A stretch of DNA of 64,000 nt from Mycobacterium sp. SMC-4 (GCF_025263265.1 NZ_CP079869.1:1178001-1242000); one strand, 5' to 3'; counted from the stretch's first letter, positions 25,747-34,616 are shown. The notes: generated by a model from the letters alone, not told the origin. Numbers and translations: made by a program.

Positions 25747-25762
25747 TCGAACATGTGTTCGA
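25747..25762. promoter_or_regulatory. perfect SOS box (LexA site) of dnaE2
   Basis: TCGAAC-ATGT-GTTCGA matches the mycobacterial LexA consensus at every position and is a full palindrome. It ends immediately before the predicted -10 box TATACT, so LexA would occupy the promoter. It lies 12 bases after the stop of the GGDEF-like gene. Confidence 0.92.
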
Positions 25763-25768
25763 TATACT
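25763..25768 (+). promoter_or_regulatory. -10 box of dnaE2, probable leaderless transcript
   Basis: TATACT directly follows the SOS box and ends six bases before GTG 25775. The transcript would therefore begin at the start codon, which also explains why no ribosome-binding site is seen. Confidence 0.55.
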
Positions 25769-25774
25769 GTCGTG

Positions 25775-28700
25775 GTGGGTTGGCACACGGGTCCGCCGAG
25801 CTGGGGCGAGATGGAGCGGGTGCTCACGGGTAAGCCGCGCCGGGCCGGCTGGCCCATTGATCACCAGCAGATCGGGGACGGCGGCGACAGTCCCGCATGG
25901 TCGCGCAAGCGCGGCCGGTATGAACCGGTCGGCGATGGGCCGCGTCGGGAATCGGCGGTGCCGTACGCCGAGCTGCACGCTCACTCGGCCTACAGCTTCC
26001 TCGACGGTGCCAGCACGCCGGAGGAGTTGGTCGAAGAGGCCGCGCGGCTGGGTCTGCGCGCTCTCGCGCTGACCGACCACGACGGTCTCTACGGGGTGGT
26101 GCGGTTCGCCGAGGCCGCCCGGGAACTCGAGATGGCCACGGTGTTCGGTGCCGAGTTGTCGCTGGGTGGGGGCAGTCGCACCGAGGAAGCCGACCCAGCC
26201 GGACCGCATCTGCTGGTGCTGGCTCGCGGACCGGAAGGCTATCGGCGATTGTCGCGGCAGTTGTCCGCAGCGCATCTGGCCGGAGGCGAGAAGGGGGTGC
26301 TGTGCTACGACTATGACGCGCTGACCGAGGCCGCCGGCGGGCATTGGCAGATCCTGACCGGATGCCGCAAAGGCCACGTCCGTCAGGCGCTGGCTGCGGG
26401 CGGGCCCGACGCGGCCGCCGCCGAACTGGCCGATCTGGTGGACCGGTTCGGTCGCGACCGCGTCACCGTCGAGCTCACGAGCCATGGCCATCCACTCGAT
26501 GGCGAGCGCAACGCCGCGCTGGCTGCGCTGGCGCCGCGGTTCGGTCTGGGCGTGGTGGCCACCACCGCGGCGCATTTCGCCGAACCGAGCCGGGGGAGGC
26601 TGGCCATGGCGGTGGCGGCGATCCGGGCCCGACACTCGTTGGACGAGGCCGCGGGATACCTTGCCCCGCTGGGGGGTTCGCATCTGCGATCCGGGGACGA
26701 GATGGCCCGGCTGTTCGCGCACTGCCCGCAGGTGGTGACCGCGGCGGCTGAGCTCGGCGAGCAGTGTGCGTTCGCGCTGTCCCTGATCGCTCCGCAGCTG
26801 CCGCCGTTTGACGTCCCGGACGGCCACACCGAGAACAGTTGGCTGCGGCATCTGGTGATGACGGGGGCGCGGGAACGCTACGGACCACCCGCGCACGCGC
26901 CCCGCGCCTACGCCCAGATCGAACATGAACTGCGGGTCATCGAGGCGCTCAACTTCCCGGGCTACTTCCTGGTGGTCCACGACATCACCCGGTTCTGCCG
27001 GGAGAACAACATCCTGTCCCAGGGCCGCGGATCGGCTGCGAACTCTGCGGTCTGCTATGCGCTCAAGGTCACCAATGTCGATCCGGTGGCCAACGAGCTG
27101 TTGTTCGAGCGGTTTCTGTCCCCGGCCCGCGACGGCCCACCCGACATCGACATCGACATCGAATCGGACCTGCGAGAGAACGCCATCCAGTACGTCTACC
27201 AGCGTTATGGCCGGGAGTACGCCGCGCAGGTCGCCAACGTGATCACCTACCGCGGCCGCAGCGCGGTGCGCGACATGGCGCGCGCCCTCGGGTACTCGCA
27301 GGGGCAGCAGGACGCGTGGAGCAAACAGTTCAGCCAGTGGGGCAGTCTGACCGACCGGGCTCATGTCGAAGGCATTCCCGAGCAGGTGATCGAGTTGGCC
27401 ACCCAGATCTCGAATCTACCCCGGCACATGGGAATCCATTCCGGAGGCATGGTGATCTGCGATCGCCCGATCGCCGACGTATGTCCGGTCGAGTGGGCCC
27501 GGATGGACAACCGAAGCGTGCTGCAGTGGGACAAAGACGATTGTGCGGCCATCGGTTTGGTGAAGTTCGACATGTTGGGCCTGGGAATGCTGTCGGCGCT
27601 GCATTACGCCATCGACCTGGTGGGTGAACACAAGGGCATCGAGGTCGACCTGGCCACCCTGGACCTGTCCGAGCCGGCGGTGTACGAGATGCTGCAGCGC
27701 GCCGATTCGGTCGGGGTTTTCCAGGTGGAGTCCCGGGCGCAGATGGCCACGCTGCCCCGGCTCAAGCCGCGGGTGTTCTACGACCTGGTGGTCGAGGTGG
27801 CGTTGATCCGGCCCGGTCCGATTCAGGGCGGTTCGGTGCATCCGTACATCAAGCGCCGCAACGGTGAGGAGGAAGTTACCTACGAGCATCCGTCGATGGA
27901 ATCGGCACTGCGAAAGACGCTGGGGGTGCCGCTGTTTCAGGAGCAGCTCATGCAGTTGGCCGTCGACTGCGCCGGTTTCTCCGCCGCTGAGGCCGACCAA
28001 CTGCGCCGGGCGATGGGGTCGAAACGGTCGACGGAGAAGATGCGCCGGCTACGGGGCCGGTTTTTCGACGGGATGGCCGAACTGCACGGCATCACCGGCG
28101 AGGTGGCGCAGCGCATCTACGAGAAGTTGGAGGCGTTCGCGAATTTCGGTTTCCCGGAGAGTCATTCGTTGAGCTTCGCCTCGCTGGTGTTCTACTCGTC
28201 GTGGTTCAAGCTGCACCATCCGGCGGCGTTCTGCGCTGCACTGCTGCGTGCGCAGCCGATGGGTTTCTACTCGCCGCAGTCGCTGGTGGCCGACGCGCGC
28301 CGGCACGGGGTCGTCGTGCACGGGCCTGACGTGAACGCCAGCCTGGCCTACGCCACGCTGGAGAACCGGGGTCTGGACGTGCGGCTGGGCCTGGGCAGTG
28401 TCCGTCACATCGGTGATGACCTGGCCGAGCGGGTGGTCGAGGAACGAAAGGCGCACGGACCGTTCAGGTCTCTGCTCGACCTGACCGGCCGGGTGCAGTT
28501 GACGGTGCCGCAGACCGAGGCGCTGGCCACCGCGGGGGCGTTGGGTTGCTTCGGCATCACCCGCCGCGAGGGGCTGTGGGCGGCCGGAGCGGCTGCCACC
28601 GAGCGGCCGGACCGGTTGCCGGGCGTGGGGAGCGCGTCGCACATTCCGTCACTGCCCGGGATGAGCGAGTTGGAGCTGACCTCGGCCGACGTGTGGGCCA

Positions 28701-29074
28701 CCGGGGTGTCACCGGACCGTTTCCCGACCCAGTTCCTGCGGGAGGATCTGGCGGCGATGGGGGTGGTGCCCGCCGATCAGTTGCTGTCGGTGCCCGACGG
28801 CACCCGGGTGTTGGTGGCCGGCGCCGTGACCCACCGGCAGCGGCCGGCCACCGCGCAGGGCGTGACGTTCGTCAACCTCGAGGACGAGACCGGGATGGTC
28901 AACGTGCTGTGCACACCGGGGGTGTGGTCGCGGCACCGCAAGCTGGCGCAGACCGCGGCGGCGATGGTGGTACGCGGTGTGGTGCAGAACGCCACCGGCG
29001 CGGTGACGGTGGTCGCCGACCGGATGGGTCCGCTCAAGCTGCGGATCACCTCGAAGTCGCGGGACTTCCGCTAA
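25775..29074 (+). CDS. dnaE2: error-prone DNA polymerase DnaE2
   Basis: The 1099-residue C-family polymerase is responsible for damage-induced mutagenesis together with ImuA' and ImuB. An N-terminal PHP domain (AELHAHSAYSFLDGAS from about residue 65) is followed by the polymerase core with catalytic aspartates in PDIDIDIES and the RGSAANSAVCYA palm/thumb segment, then helix-hairpin-helix and C-terminal OB-fold (RVLVAGAVTHRQRP, VNLEDETG). No epsilon-type clamp motif is obvious at the C-terminus; ImuB is known to provide clamp contact. Of two adjacent GTG codons, 25775 gives the N-terminus MGWHTGPPSW, like M. tuberculosis DnaE2, and fits the -10 box. The 3' end overlaps the SOUL gene by 29 bases. 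Confidence 0.96.
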   Translation: MGWHTGPPSWGEMERVLTGKPRRAGWPIDHQQIGDGGDSPAWSRKRGRYEPVGDGPRRESAVPYAELHAHSAYSFLDGASTPEELVEEAARLGLRALALTDHDGLYGVVRFAEAARELEMATVFGAELSLGGGSRTEEADPAGPHLLVLARGPEGYRRLSRQLSAAHLAGGEKGVLCYDYDALTEAAGGHWQILTGCRKGHVRQALAAGGPDAAAAELADLVDRFGRDRVTVELTSHGHPLDGERNAALAALAPRFGLGVVATTAAHFAEPSRGRLAMAVAAIRARHSLDEAAGYLAPLGGSHLRSGDEMARLFAHCPQVVTAAAELGEQCAFALSLIAPQLPPFDVPDGHTENSWLRHLVMTGARERYGPPAHAPRAYAQIEHELRVIEALNFPGYFLVVHDITRFCRENNILSQGRGSAANSAVCYALKVTNVDPVANELLFERFLSPARDGPPDIDIDIESDLRENAIQYVYQRYGREYAAQVANVITYRGRSAVRDMARALGYSQGQQDAWSKQFSQWGSLTDRAHVEGIPEQVIELATQISNLPRHMGIHSGGMVICDRPIADVCPVEWARMDNRSVLQWDKDDCAAIGLVKFDMLGLGMLSALHYAIDLVGEHKGIEVDLATLDLSEPAVYEMLQRADSVGVFQVESRAQMATLPRLKPRVFYDLVVEVALIRPGPIQGGSVHPYIKRRNGEEEVTYEHPSMESALRKTLGVPLFQEQLMQLAVDCAGFSAAEADQLRRAMGSKRSTEKMRRLRGRFFDGMAELHGITGEVAQRIYEKLEAFANFGFPESHSLSFASLVFYSSWFKLHHPAAFCAALLRAQPMGFYSPQSLVADARRHGVVVHGPDVNASLAYATLENRGLDVRLGLGSVRHIGDDLAERVVEERKAHGPFRSLLDLTGRVQLTVPQTEALATAGALGCFGITRREGLWAAGAAATERPDRLPGVGSASHIPSLPGMSELELTSADVWATGVSPDRFPTQFLREDLAAMGVVPADQLLSVPDGTRVLVAGAVTHRQRPATAQGVTFVNLEDETGMVNVLCTPGVWSRHRKLAQTAAAMVVRGVVQNATGAVTVVADRMGPLKLRITSKSRDFR

Positions 29075-29693
29075 CCGGCAGCACGACCTCGTTGCGGCGT
29101 CGGAACGGCAGGGTGAAGGGCGGATCGTAGAACCACGCCACCGGCTCGCCGACGGGCTGGTACCCGCTGCCGGTCAGCGCCGCGCGCAGCGCGCTGGTGC
29201 GGCGCGCCACCTCGGCCGGGCTGCGGTCACCGCTGAATCGCAGCACCGCCACGATCTCGCCGGGCACTTCGACCAGGGCCACCCGCTCGTCATTCGGTCG
29301 GGGCAGGGTGTCCATCGTCCACTTCGACGGCATGAAGAACCGGATCGTCGATCTGTCGCCACCCTGCTGGGCCACCGGCGCGGTCATTGCGATCTTGCGG
29401 CCCGAGCCTTGGGTGACCGGCGCGGTCATGGCGATCGCGGCGCCGCCGTCGTTGCCGCCGAAGATGTAACCGGCAAGCCGACGGAACCCGATGTTGCGGG
29501 CGGCGTCCTCGTCGGCGGCCACCGTGGTCTCGGCGGCGATGCGGTCGGCGTAGCGCCGGATCTCGACCTTGGTGTCGCCGCTGCCGACGGTATCGAGCAC
29601 GGTGAAGCGCGGTTCCTCGGTTCCCCAGCGCAGCCCGACAACCGATCCAGCAAACTCCAGGCCTTGTGAGACAACCTCTTTGATGTTCGACAT
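29046..29693 (-). CDS. SOUL heme-binding family protein
   Basis: This 215-residue protein contains the conserved SOUL/HEBP features: YADRIAAETTV, GFRRLAGYIFGGN, two IAMTAPV motifs and the C-terminal WFYDPPFTLPFRRRNEV. Plant and animal members bind heme or porphyrin; bacterial roles are poorly defined. The ATG at 29693 is preceded by an AAAAAGGAG stretch that is unusually close to the start. The 3' end overlaps dnaE2 by 29 bases in convergent orientation. It diverges from the nitroreductase gene. Confidence 0.88.
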   Translation of the reverse strand: MSNIKEVVSQGLEFAGSVVGLRWGTEEPRFTVLDTVGSGDTKVEIRRYADRIAAETTVAADEDAARNIGFRRLAGYIFGGNDGGAAIAMTAPVTQGSGRKIAMTAPVAQQGGDRSTIRFFMPSKWTMDTLPRPNDERVALVEVPGEIVAVLRFSGDRSPAEVARRTSALRAALTGSGYQPVGEPVAWFYDPPFTLPFRRRNEVVLPVSGSPATSR

Positions 29694-29733
29694 CACTCCT
29701 TTTTACCCCCGCCGGCGATTCCTCACGCGGCGG

Positions 29734-29739
29734 TAGGCT
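29734..29739 (+). promoter_or_regulatory. -10 box of nitroreductase gene, probable leaderless
   Basis: TAGGCT fits TANNNT and ends seven bases before GTG 29747. No ribosome-binding site is present, consistent with a leaderless start. Confidence 0.4.
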
Positions 29740-29746
29740 CGGTCGG

Positions 29747-30388
29747 GTGACGTTGAACCTGACTGCAGACGAAGTCCTGACCACCACCCGTTCGGTGCGC
29801 AAGCGACTCGATATGGACAGGCCGGTGCCCCGCGAGGTGCTGATGGAGTGTTTGGACATTGCGCTGCAGGCGCCGACGGGGTCCAACCACCAGGGATGGC
29901 AGTGGGTCTTCGTCGAGGACCCGGCCAAGAAGAAGGCGCTCGCCGACATCTACCGCGCCAACGCCACGCCGTACCTGAATCTGGAGAAGCCGACCACCGG
30001 TGACATCCGCGACGAACAGCGACCCCGGGTCGAGGACTCCGCGCGTTATCTCAGCGAGCACTTTCACCAGGTGCCGGTGATGCTGATTCCGTGTCTGGAG
30101 GGCAAACCCACCGATACGCCGTCGGGGCACAGTGCCGGCTTCTGGGGCTCGCTGCTGCCCGCGGTGTGGAGCTTCATGCTGGCGCTGCGGTCCCGCGGGC
30201 TGGGTTCGGCGTGGACGACGCTGCATCTGCTCGACGATGGGGAACGCCAAGCCGCTGAGCTTCTCGGCATCCCGTTCGAGCGTTACAGCCAGGCCGGCCT
30301 GTTCCCGATCGCCTACACCAAAGGCACCGACTTCCGCCGGGCCAATCGGCTGCCCGCCGGACAGGTAACCCACTGGGACAGCTGGTAA
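29747..30388 (+). CDS. nitroreductase-family FMN oxidoreductase
   Basis: This 213-residue protein belongs to the nitroreductase fold, which binds FMN between two subunits and reduces nitro groups, quinones or related acceptors with NAD(P)H. The FMN phosphate site TTRSVRKR lies near residue 13, and other conserved parts are APTGSNHQGWQWVF, the SLLPAVWSFMLALRSRGLGSA helix (given in parts: AVWSFMLALRSRGLG) and the FPIAYTKGTDF end. It is the apparent counterpart of M. tuberculosis Rv3368c by similarity and position near dnaE2 and trmL. The substrate is unknown. Confidence 0.85.
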   Translation: MTLNLTADEVLTTTRSVRKRLDMDRPVPREVLMECLDIALQAPTGSNHQGWQWVFVEDPAKKKALADIYRANATPYLNLEKPTTGDIRDEQRPRVEDSARYLSEHFHQVPVMLIPCLEGKPTDTPSGHSAGFWGSLLPAVWSFMLALRSRGLGSAWTTLHLLDDGERQAAELLGIPFERYSQAGLFPIAYTKGTDFRRANRLPAGQVTHWDSW

Positions 30389-30432
30389 TTCAGGCACCCG
30401 AGATTGTCAGACCCCGGTGCGATCATGGGTTC

Positions 30433-31710
30433 ATGTCTTCGGTCGCAACGGACAGCGGTGCTGACGTCGGGTCTCCGGCGGAGCGGTTGGCGGTGTTGTT
30501 CGATGAGGTCGCCGAGTTGTGTGGGCAGCGTAATGCCATCGATGGCCGTCTGGTGCAGATCGTCGCCGAGATCGACCGTGACGGGTTGTGGGGCATCACC
30601 GGGTGTCGATCGCTGGCCTCACTGGTGGCCTGGAAAACCGGCTGCTCACCACGCAACGCCGAGACCCTGGTGGCCATCGCCGACCGGCTCACCGAGTTCC
30701 CACGCTGTGTGGGCGGGTTGCGGGAGGGTCGGTTGTCGCTGGATCAGGTCGGGCTGATCGCCCAGCGCGCCGGTGCGGGCTCCGATGAGCATTACGCCGA
30801 GCTGGCCCAGAGCGCCACGGTCACCCAGCTACGCACCGCCATCAAACTCGAACCCCGACCCGACCCCGATCCACGTCCACAGCCGAGGCCGTCGATCAGT
30901 ACGCGGGTCAACGGCGACATGACCTGCTGGACCATCTGGCTGCCCACCATCGAATCAGCGAAACTCGAAGCCGGGCTGGCATCACAGCACGACGGGCTGA
31001 TCGCTGACTGGAAACGCGACCACACCACCAACACCAGCGATCCTGCTGACGACGACGGGGAGGGGCCGGGGGCGCGGGCGCCGATGCCCACCCGGGTGGA
31101 TGCGTTCATGGCGTTGGTCGAGGCCGGCTGGGATACCGAGGTCGCGGCCCGCCCGCACGGGCAACACACCACCGTGATCGTGCACGTCGATGTCACCGAC
31201 AAGATCGCCGCGCTGCATCTGGGTCCGCTGCTCTCCGACGCCGAACGCCAATACCTGGGCTGTGATGCCACCTGCGAAACCTGGTTCGAGCGCCACGGCC
31301 AGGTGATCGGGTCCGGGCGCACCACCCGCACCATCAGCCGCCGACTGCGCCGCGCCCTGGAGTATCGCCACCCCAGCTGCGCAGTACCCGGGTGCGGGGC
31401 CACCCGCGGCCTGCATGCCCACCACCTCCGACACTGGGAAGACGGCGGACCCACCGACCTGGACAACCTGGTGCTGCTGTGTCCCTGGCATCACCGCGCC
31501 CATCACCGCGGGGCCATCACCATCACCGGCACAGGACACAACATCACCGTCACCGACTCCACCGGCCAAGCACTGCAGCCCGGATCACTGGCCCGCCCAC
31601 CCACCACCACCGCACCCGACGTGCCGCCCTACCCCGGCCCGACCGGCGAACGCGCCCACTGGTGGTGGTACGACCCCTACCAACCACCACCACCCACCCA
31701 CACCAACTAG
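30433..31710 (+). CDS. DUF222/HNH endonuclease (13E12-type) protein
   Basis: This 425-residue protein has an N-terminal DUF222 helical domain (AERLAVLFDEVAELCGQRN, LVAWKTGCSPRNAE) and a C-terminal HNH nuclease motif with zinc cysteines (CAVPGCGA), then HAHHLRHWEDGG, NLVLLCPWHHRAHH. The family is the REP13E12 group, repeated many times in mycobacterial genomes and sometimes used as phage or element integration sites. A very Pro/Thr-rich tail ends the protein. It sits between nitroreductase and trmL genes; in M. tuberculosis a PE_PGRS gene occupies that interval, so this looks like an insertion-tolerant spot. No terminal repeats were found. Confidence 0.88.
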   Translation: MSSVATDSGADVGSPAERLAVLFDEVAELCGQRNAIDGRLVQIVAEIDRDGLWGITGCRSLASLVAWKTGCSPRNAETLVAIADRLTEFPRCVGGLREGRLSLDQVGLIAQRAGAGSDEHYAELAQSATVTQLRTAIKLEPRPDPDPRPQPRPSISTRVNGDMTCWTIWLPTIESAKLEAGLASQHDGLIADWKRDHTTNTSDPADDDGEGPGARAPMPTRVDAFMALVEAGWDTEVAARPHGQHTTVIVHVDVTDKIAALHLGPLLSDAERQYLGCDATCETWFERHGQVIGSGRTTRTISRRLRRALEYRHPSCAVPGCGATRGLHAHHLRHWEDGGPTDLDNLVLLCPWHHRAHHRGAITITGTGHNITVTDSTGQALQPGSLARPPTTTAPDVPPYPGPTGERAHWWWYDPYQPPPPTHTN

Positions 31711-31750
31711 ACCGGCGGACTCGTAAGCCACTGGCACAGTTGGTGATCGG

Positions 31751-32215
31751 TCACACCGCTCCGGCGAACCCGTGCTGGCGCCACGCCTCGTAGACCGCGA
31801 CCGCCGCCGCGTTCGACAGGTTCAGTGACCGTCGCCCGGCCAGCATCGGGATCCGCACCTGCGCGGTGATGTGCGGGTCGGCCAGCGTCGCGGCGTCCAG
31901 GCCCGTGGGTTCGGGTCCGAACATCAGCACGTCGCCCGGGTGATAGTCGACCGCGGCGAACGATCGACCGGCATGCGCGGTGAACGCGTACACCCGCGCC
32001 GGGTTCAGTGCCGCCCAGGCGGTGTCCAGGTCCGGATGCACGGTGACCGACGCGAGGTCGTGGTAGTCCAGGCCGGCGCGGCGCAGCTTGGGTTCGGACA
32101 GGTCGAAGCCCAGCGGCTCGACCAGATGCAGCTCGCATCCGCTGCCGGCGACCATCCGGATCGCGTTGCCGGTGTTGGGTGCGATGCGCGGTGAAACGAA
32201 CATCACCTTGAACAC
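31751..32215 (-). CDS. trmL: tRNA (cytidine(34)-2'-O)-methyltransferase TrmL/SpoU
   Basis: This 154-residue single-domain SPOUT methyltransferase is the usual length for TrmL, which methylates the wobble ribose of certain tRNAs. Motifs: N-terminal APNTGNAIRM, central FGPEPTGLD and the C-terminal knot IPMLAGRRSLNLSNAAAVAVYE. The GTG at 32215 gives VFKVMFVSP, matching the family N-terminus, and has GAGAGG upstream; a start at 32203 would cut the first strand. It is apparently equivalent to Rv3366 (spoU) of M. tuberculosis. It diverges from the methyltransferase gene at 32264. Confidence 0.92.
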   Translation of the reverse strand: MFKVMFVSPRIAPNTGNAIRMVAGSGCELHLVEPLGFDLSEPKLRRAGLDYHDLASVTVHPDLDTAWAALNPARVYAFTAHAGRSFAAVDYHPGDVLMFGPEPTGLDAATLADPHITAQVRIPMLAGRRSLNLSNAAAVAVYEAWRQHGFAGAV

Positions 32216-32263
32216 AACACGACCTCTCGTCGGGCGGCAGCGCACTGTTGGGACAATGCTCGC

Positions 32264-32872
32264 ATGGCCGAGCAGAGCCACTGGATGCGCAAGGTCGAGG
32301 CCGACCCCGGGCATTCGCAGTGGTACATCGAACGATTCCGCGCGATGGCGCGCGACGGTGCCGACATCGTCGGCGAAGCCCGCATGGTGGACGCGATGGT
32401 GCCGCGCGGAGCGCGCATCCTCGACGCCGGGTGCGGCCCGGGGCGAGTCGGCGGGTACCTGGCGGATGCGGGACACGACGTCGTCGGCGTCGACGTCGAT
32501 CCCGCGTTGATCGCAGCAGCCAAACAGGACCATCCCGGCCCGCGCTGGCTTGTCGGCGATCTCGCCGAACTCGACCTGCCGGCCCGCGGCGTCGCCGAAC
32601 CGTTCGACGTCATCGTCTCGGCCGGAAACGTGATGACCTTCCTGGCGCCGAGCACCCGCGTCGCGGTGCTGAGCCGGTTGGGCGCTCATCTGCCCGAGGA
32701 TGGCCGCGTGTTGATCGGGTTCGGGGCCGGCCGCGATTACCCCTTTGCCGACTTCTTCGCCGACGTCGCGCAGGCCGGTCTGACCCCCGAATTGTTGCTG
32801 TCGACGTGGGATCTGCGCCCGTTCACCGACACGTCCGATTTTCTCGTCGCGATCCTGCGACGCCAGTCATAG
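32264..32872 (+). CDS. class I SAM-dependent methyltransferase
   Basis: This 202-residue methyltransferase has the SAM-binding glycine motif LDAGCGPGRVGGYL near residue 55, the acidic GVDVDP after strand 2, DLAELDLP and the VSAGNVMTF strand-4 region. It lacks any obvious substrate-binding addition, so the substrate cannot be assigned. ATG 32264 lies 48 bases from the trmL start on the other strand. The shortened sensor kinase gene follows after eight bases in the same direction, and the two are probably co-transcribed. Confidence 0.85.
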   Translation: MAEQSHWMRKVEADPGHSQWYIERFRAMARDGADIVGEARMVDAMVPRGARILDAGCGPGRVGGYLADAGHDVVGVDVDPALIAAAKQDHPGPRWLVGDLAELDLPARGVAEPFDVIVSAGNVMTFLAPSTRVAVLSRLGAHLPEDGRVLIGFGAGRDYPFADFFADVAQAGLTPELLLSTWDLRPFTDTSDFLVAILRRQS

Positions 32873-32880
32873 GAAGAGTC

Positions 32881-34017
32881 ATGACTTCTCGATCACAGAG
32901 CCGGCGCGCGACGTTGTCCAACTGGCCGGTGCGCGTCAAAGTGTTCGCCATCGTCATCGTGCCGCTGACGCTGGCCGGCGTCCTGGGCGGTGAGCGCATC
33001 TATGCCGGTGTGACGGCCGAGGAACAGAACGCCGAGACGCTGCGCGACGCGGTGGTGGTCGGCGCGGCCATCGCGCTCACGCTGCTGGTCGTGGTGCTGG
33101 TGGCGCGTTCGCTGGTCGGCCCGCTGCACCTGCTGCGGGACAGCGCGCTGAAGGTGGCGCGCGAAGATCTGGCCCGCGAGTTGGAGCAGGTCCGCAGTAC
33201 CGGCAAGACCAGCGCTGTGCAACCGATCCCGCCCTACACCACCGAGGAAGTCGGTCAGGTCGCCGAGGCGGTGAGTGAACTACACGAACAGGCCGTGTCG
33301 CTGGCCGGACAGCAGGCCCGCCTGCAGCTGCAGGTGACCGATATGTTCGAAACGCTGTCGCGGCGCAACCGGGCGTTGATCGACCAGCAGCAGGCGTTGA
33401 TCGACGAGCTGCAGCGAGAGGAGCCCGATCCGGCCCGGCGGGCGAACCTGCGTCGCGTCGACCACATGGCCTCAAGAATGCGTCGCAACGCAGCGAACCT
33501 GCTGGTACTCGCGGGCGCCCGGATTCCCCGCGAACAGGACGACCCAGTGTCGCTGACCGCGCTGGTGCGGGCCGCGGCGGCCGAAGTCGAGGAGTCCGAG
33601 CGGGTGGTGGCCGGCCTGCCGCAGACCATGGTCGCCGGCCGCGTGGCCGGCGATCTCATGCACATCGTGGCCGAGCTGCTCGACAATGCGCTGCGGTACT
33701 CGCCGCCCCGATCGCAGGTGCGGGTCGCGGCGGTGCACACCAACAACGGCGGCCTGGTCATCGAGATCGGCGACACCGGCAGCGGGATGAGCGAGTCGGA
33801 TCTGCGGGTCACCAACACCCGGCTGCGCGCCGGTGGTGAAGTCAACCCCTACACCGCCCGTCATATGGGCTTCTTCGTCGTGGGCCGGCTGGCCGCCCTG
33901 CACGGCTTCGTGGTGCGTCTGCGCAGCACCGTCGCAGGCAAGCCGGAGGCCGGTGTGACCGCCGGGGTCTACGTCCCCGCCAGATGGCTGGTCGGCTATG
34001 GACCCGCTGGAGACTGA
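32881..34017 (+). CDS. shortened MfpE/CvnA-type sensor histidine kinase
   Basis: This 378-residue protein resembles the conservon kinase MfpE (Rv3365c) of M. tuberculosis, which is more than twice as long. TM1 (VFAIVIVPLTLAGVLGG) and TM2 (VVVGAAIALTLLVVVLV) are separated by only about 20 residues, so the large extracellular NIT-type sensor domain is missing. HAMP, a dimerisation region (MRRNAANLLVLAG) and an intact-looking ATPase domain follow: N box ELLDNALRYS, GDTGSGM and GFFVVGRLA. The usual long C-terminal tail is absent. The gene overlaps mfpA by 20 bases, whereas in other mycobacteria mfpD, mfpC and mfpB lie between. It may be a reduced but still expressed relic. Confidence 0.8.
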   Translation: MTSRSQSRRATLSNWPVRVKVFAIVIVPLTLAGVLGGERIYAGVTAEEQNAETLRDAVVVGAAIALTLLVVVLVARSLVGPLHLLRDSALKVAREDLARELEQVRSTGKTSAVQPIPPYTTEEVGQVAEAVSELHEQAVSLAGQQARLQLQVTDMFETLSRRNRALIDQQQALIDELQREEPDPARRANLRRVDHMASRMRRNAANLLVLAGARIPREQDDPVSLTALVRAAAAEVEESERVVAGLPQTMVAGRVAGDLMHIVAELLDNALRYSPPRSQVRVAAVHTNNGGLVIEIGDTGSGMSESDLRVTNTRLRAGGEVNPYTARHMGFFVVGRLAALHGFVVRLRSTVAGKPEAGVTAGVYVPARWLVGYGPAGD

Positions 34018-34552
34018 CCGCGAGTACACCGGCCACGACTTCGGCGACGAGGACCTCAGCCGGCTGCGCACCGAACGCGTGGTGTTCACCGAATGCGACT
34101 TCTCCGGTGTGGACATGTCGGAGTCCGAGCATGTCGGATCCGCTTTCCGCAACTGCACGTTCCGGCGGACGACGCTGTGGCACAGCGCGTTCCGGTACTG
34201 CACGTTTCTGGGTTCGACGTTCACCGAATGCCGACTGCGTCCGCTGACGTTGGCCGAGGTGGATTTCACCCTGGCCGGGCTCGGCGGCGCCGATCTGCGC
34301 AAGGTCGACCTGTCGGACTGCCGGCTCCGGGAGGCCAACCTGGTCGGCGCCGACCTGCGCGATGCGGTGTTGGCGCGCGCGGATCTGACCGGCGCGCGGA
34401 TCACCGGGGCCCGACTCGACGGAGCCGACCTGCGGGGTGCGCGGGCCGACGCGTCGCTGTGGACCACCGCGAAGTTGCGCGGCGCCAAGGTCGACGTGGA
34501 TCAGGCGCTGGCGTTCGCCGCGGCGCACGCTCTGGACATTTTCGGAGCCTGA
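33998..34552 (+). CDS. mfpA: MfpA pentapeptide-repeat gyrase protection protein
   Basis: This 184-residue right-handed beta-helix protein of the Mfp/Qnr type mimics DNA and binds DNA gyrase, giving low-level fluoroquinolone protection in mycobacteria. Pentapeptide repeats of the A(D/N)LXX kind run through most of the chain (SAFRNCTF, TTLWHSAF, GADLRKVDL, GADLRDAVL, ADLTGARI, GADLRGAR). The C-terminal VDVDQALAFAAAHAL dimerisation helices match M. tuberculosis MfpA. ATG 33998 lies inside the end of the kinase gene (20-base overlap), so expression is probably coupled to the kinase. Confidence 0.93.
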   Translation: MDPLETDREYTGHDFGDEDLSRLRTERVVFTECDFSGVDMSESEHVGSAFRNCTFRRTTLWHSAFRYCTFLGSTFTECRLRPLTLAEVDFTLAGLGGADLRKVDLSDCRLREANLVGADLRDAVLARADLTGARITGARLDGADLRGARADASLWTTAKLRGAKVDVDQALAFAAAHALDIFGA

Positions 34553-34616
34553 GCGCCAAACTGGCTGGTCGAAAAACCGCACGTCGCGAGGTGTTTGACC
34601 GCACAGCGCGAAAAGT

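Noticed and set aside
25376..27364. Minus-strand open frame of about 660 codons inside dnaE2
   Set aside because: Shadow frame opposite the PHP/polymerase coding sequence; composition not protein-like.
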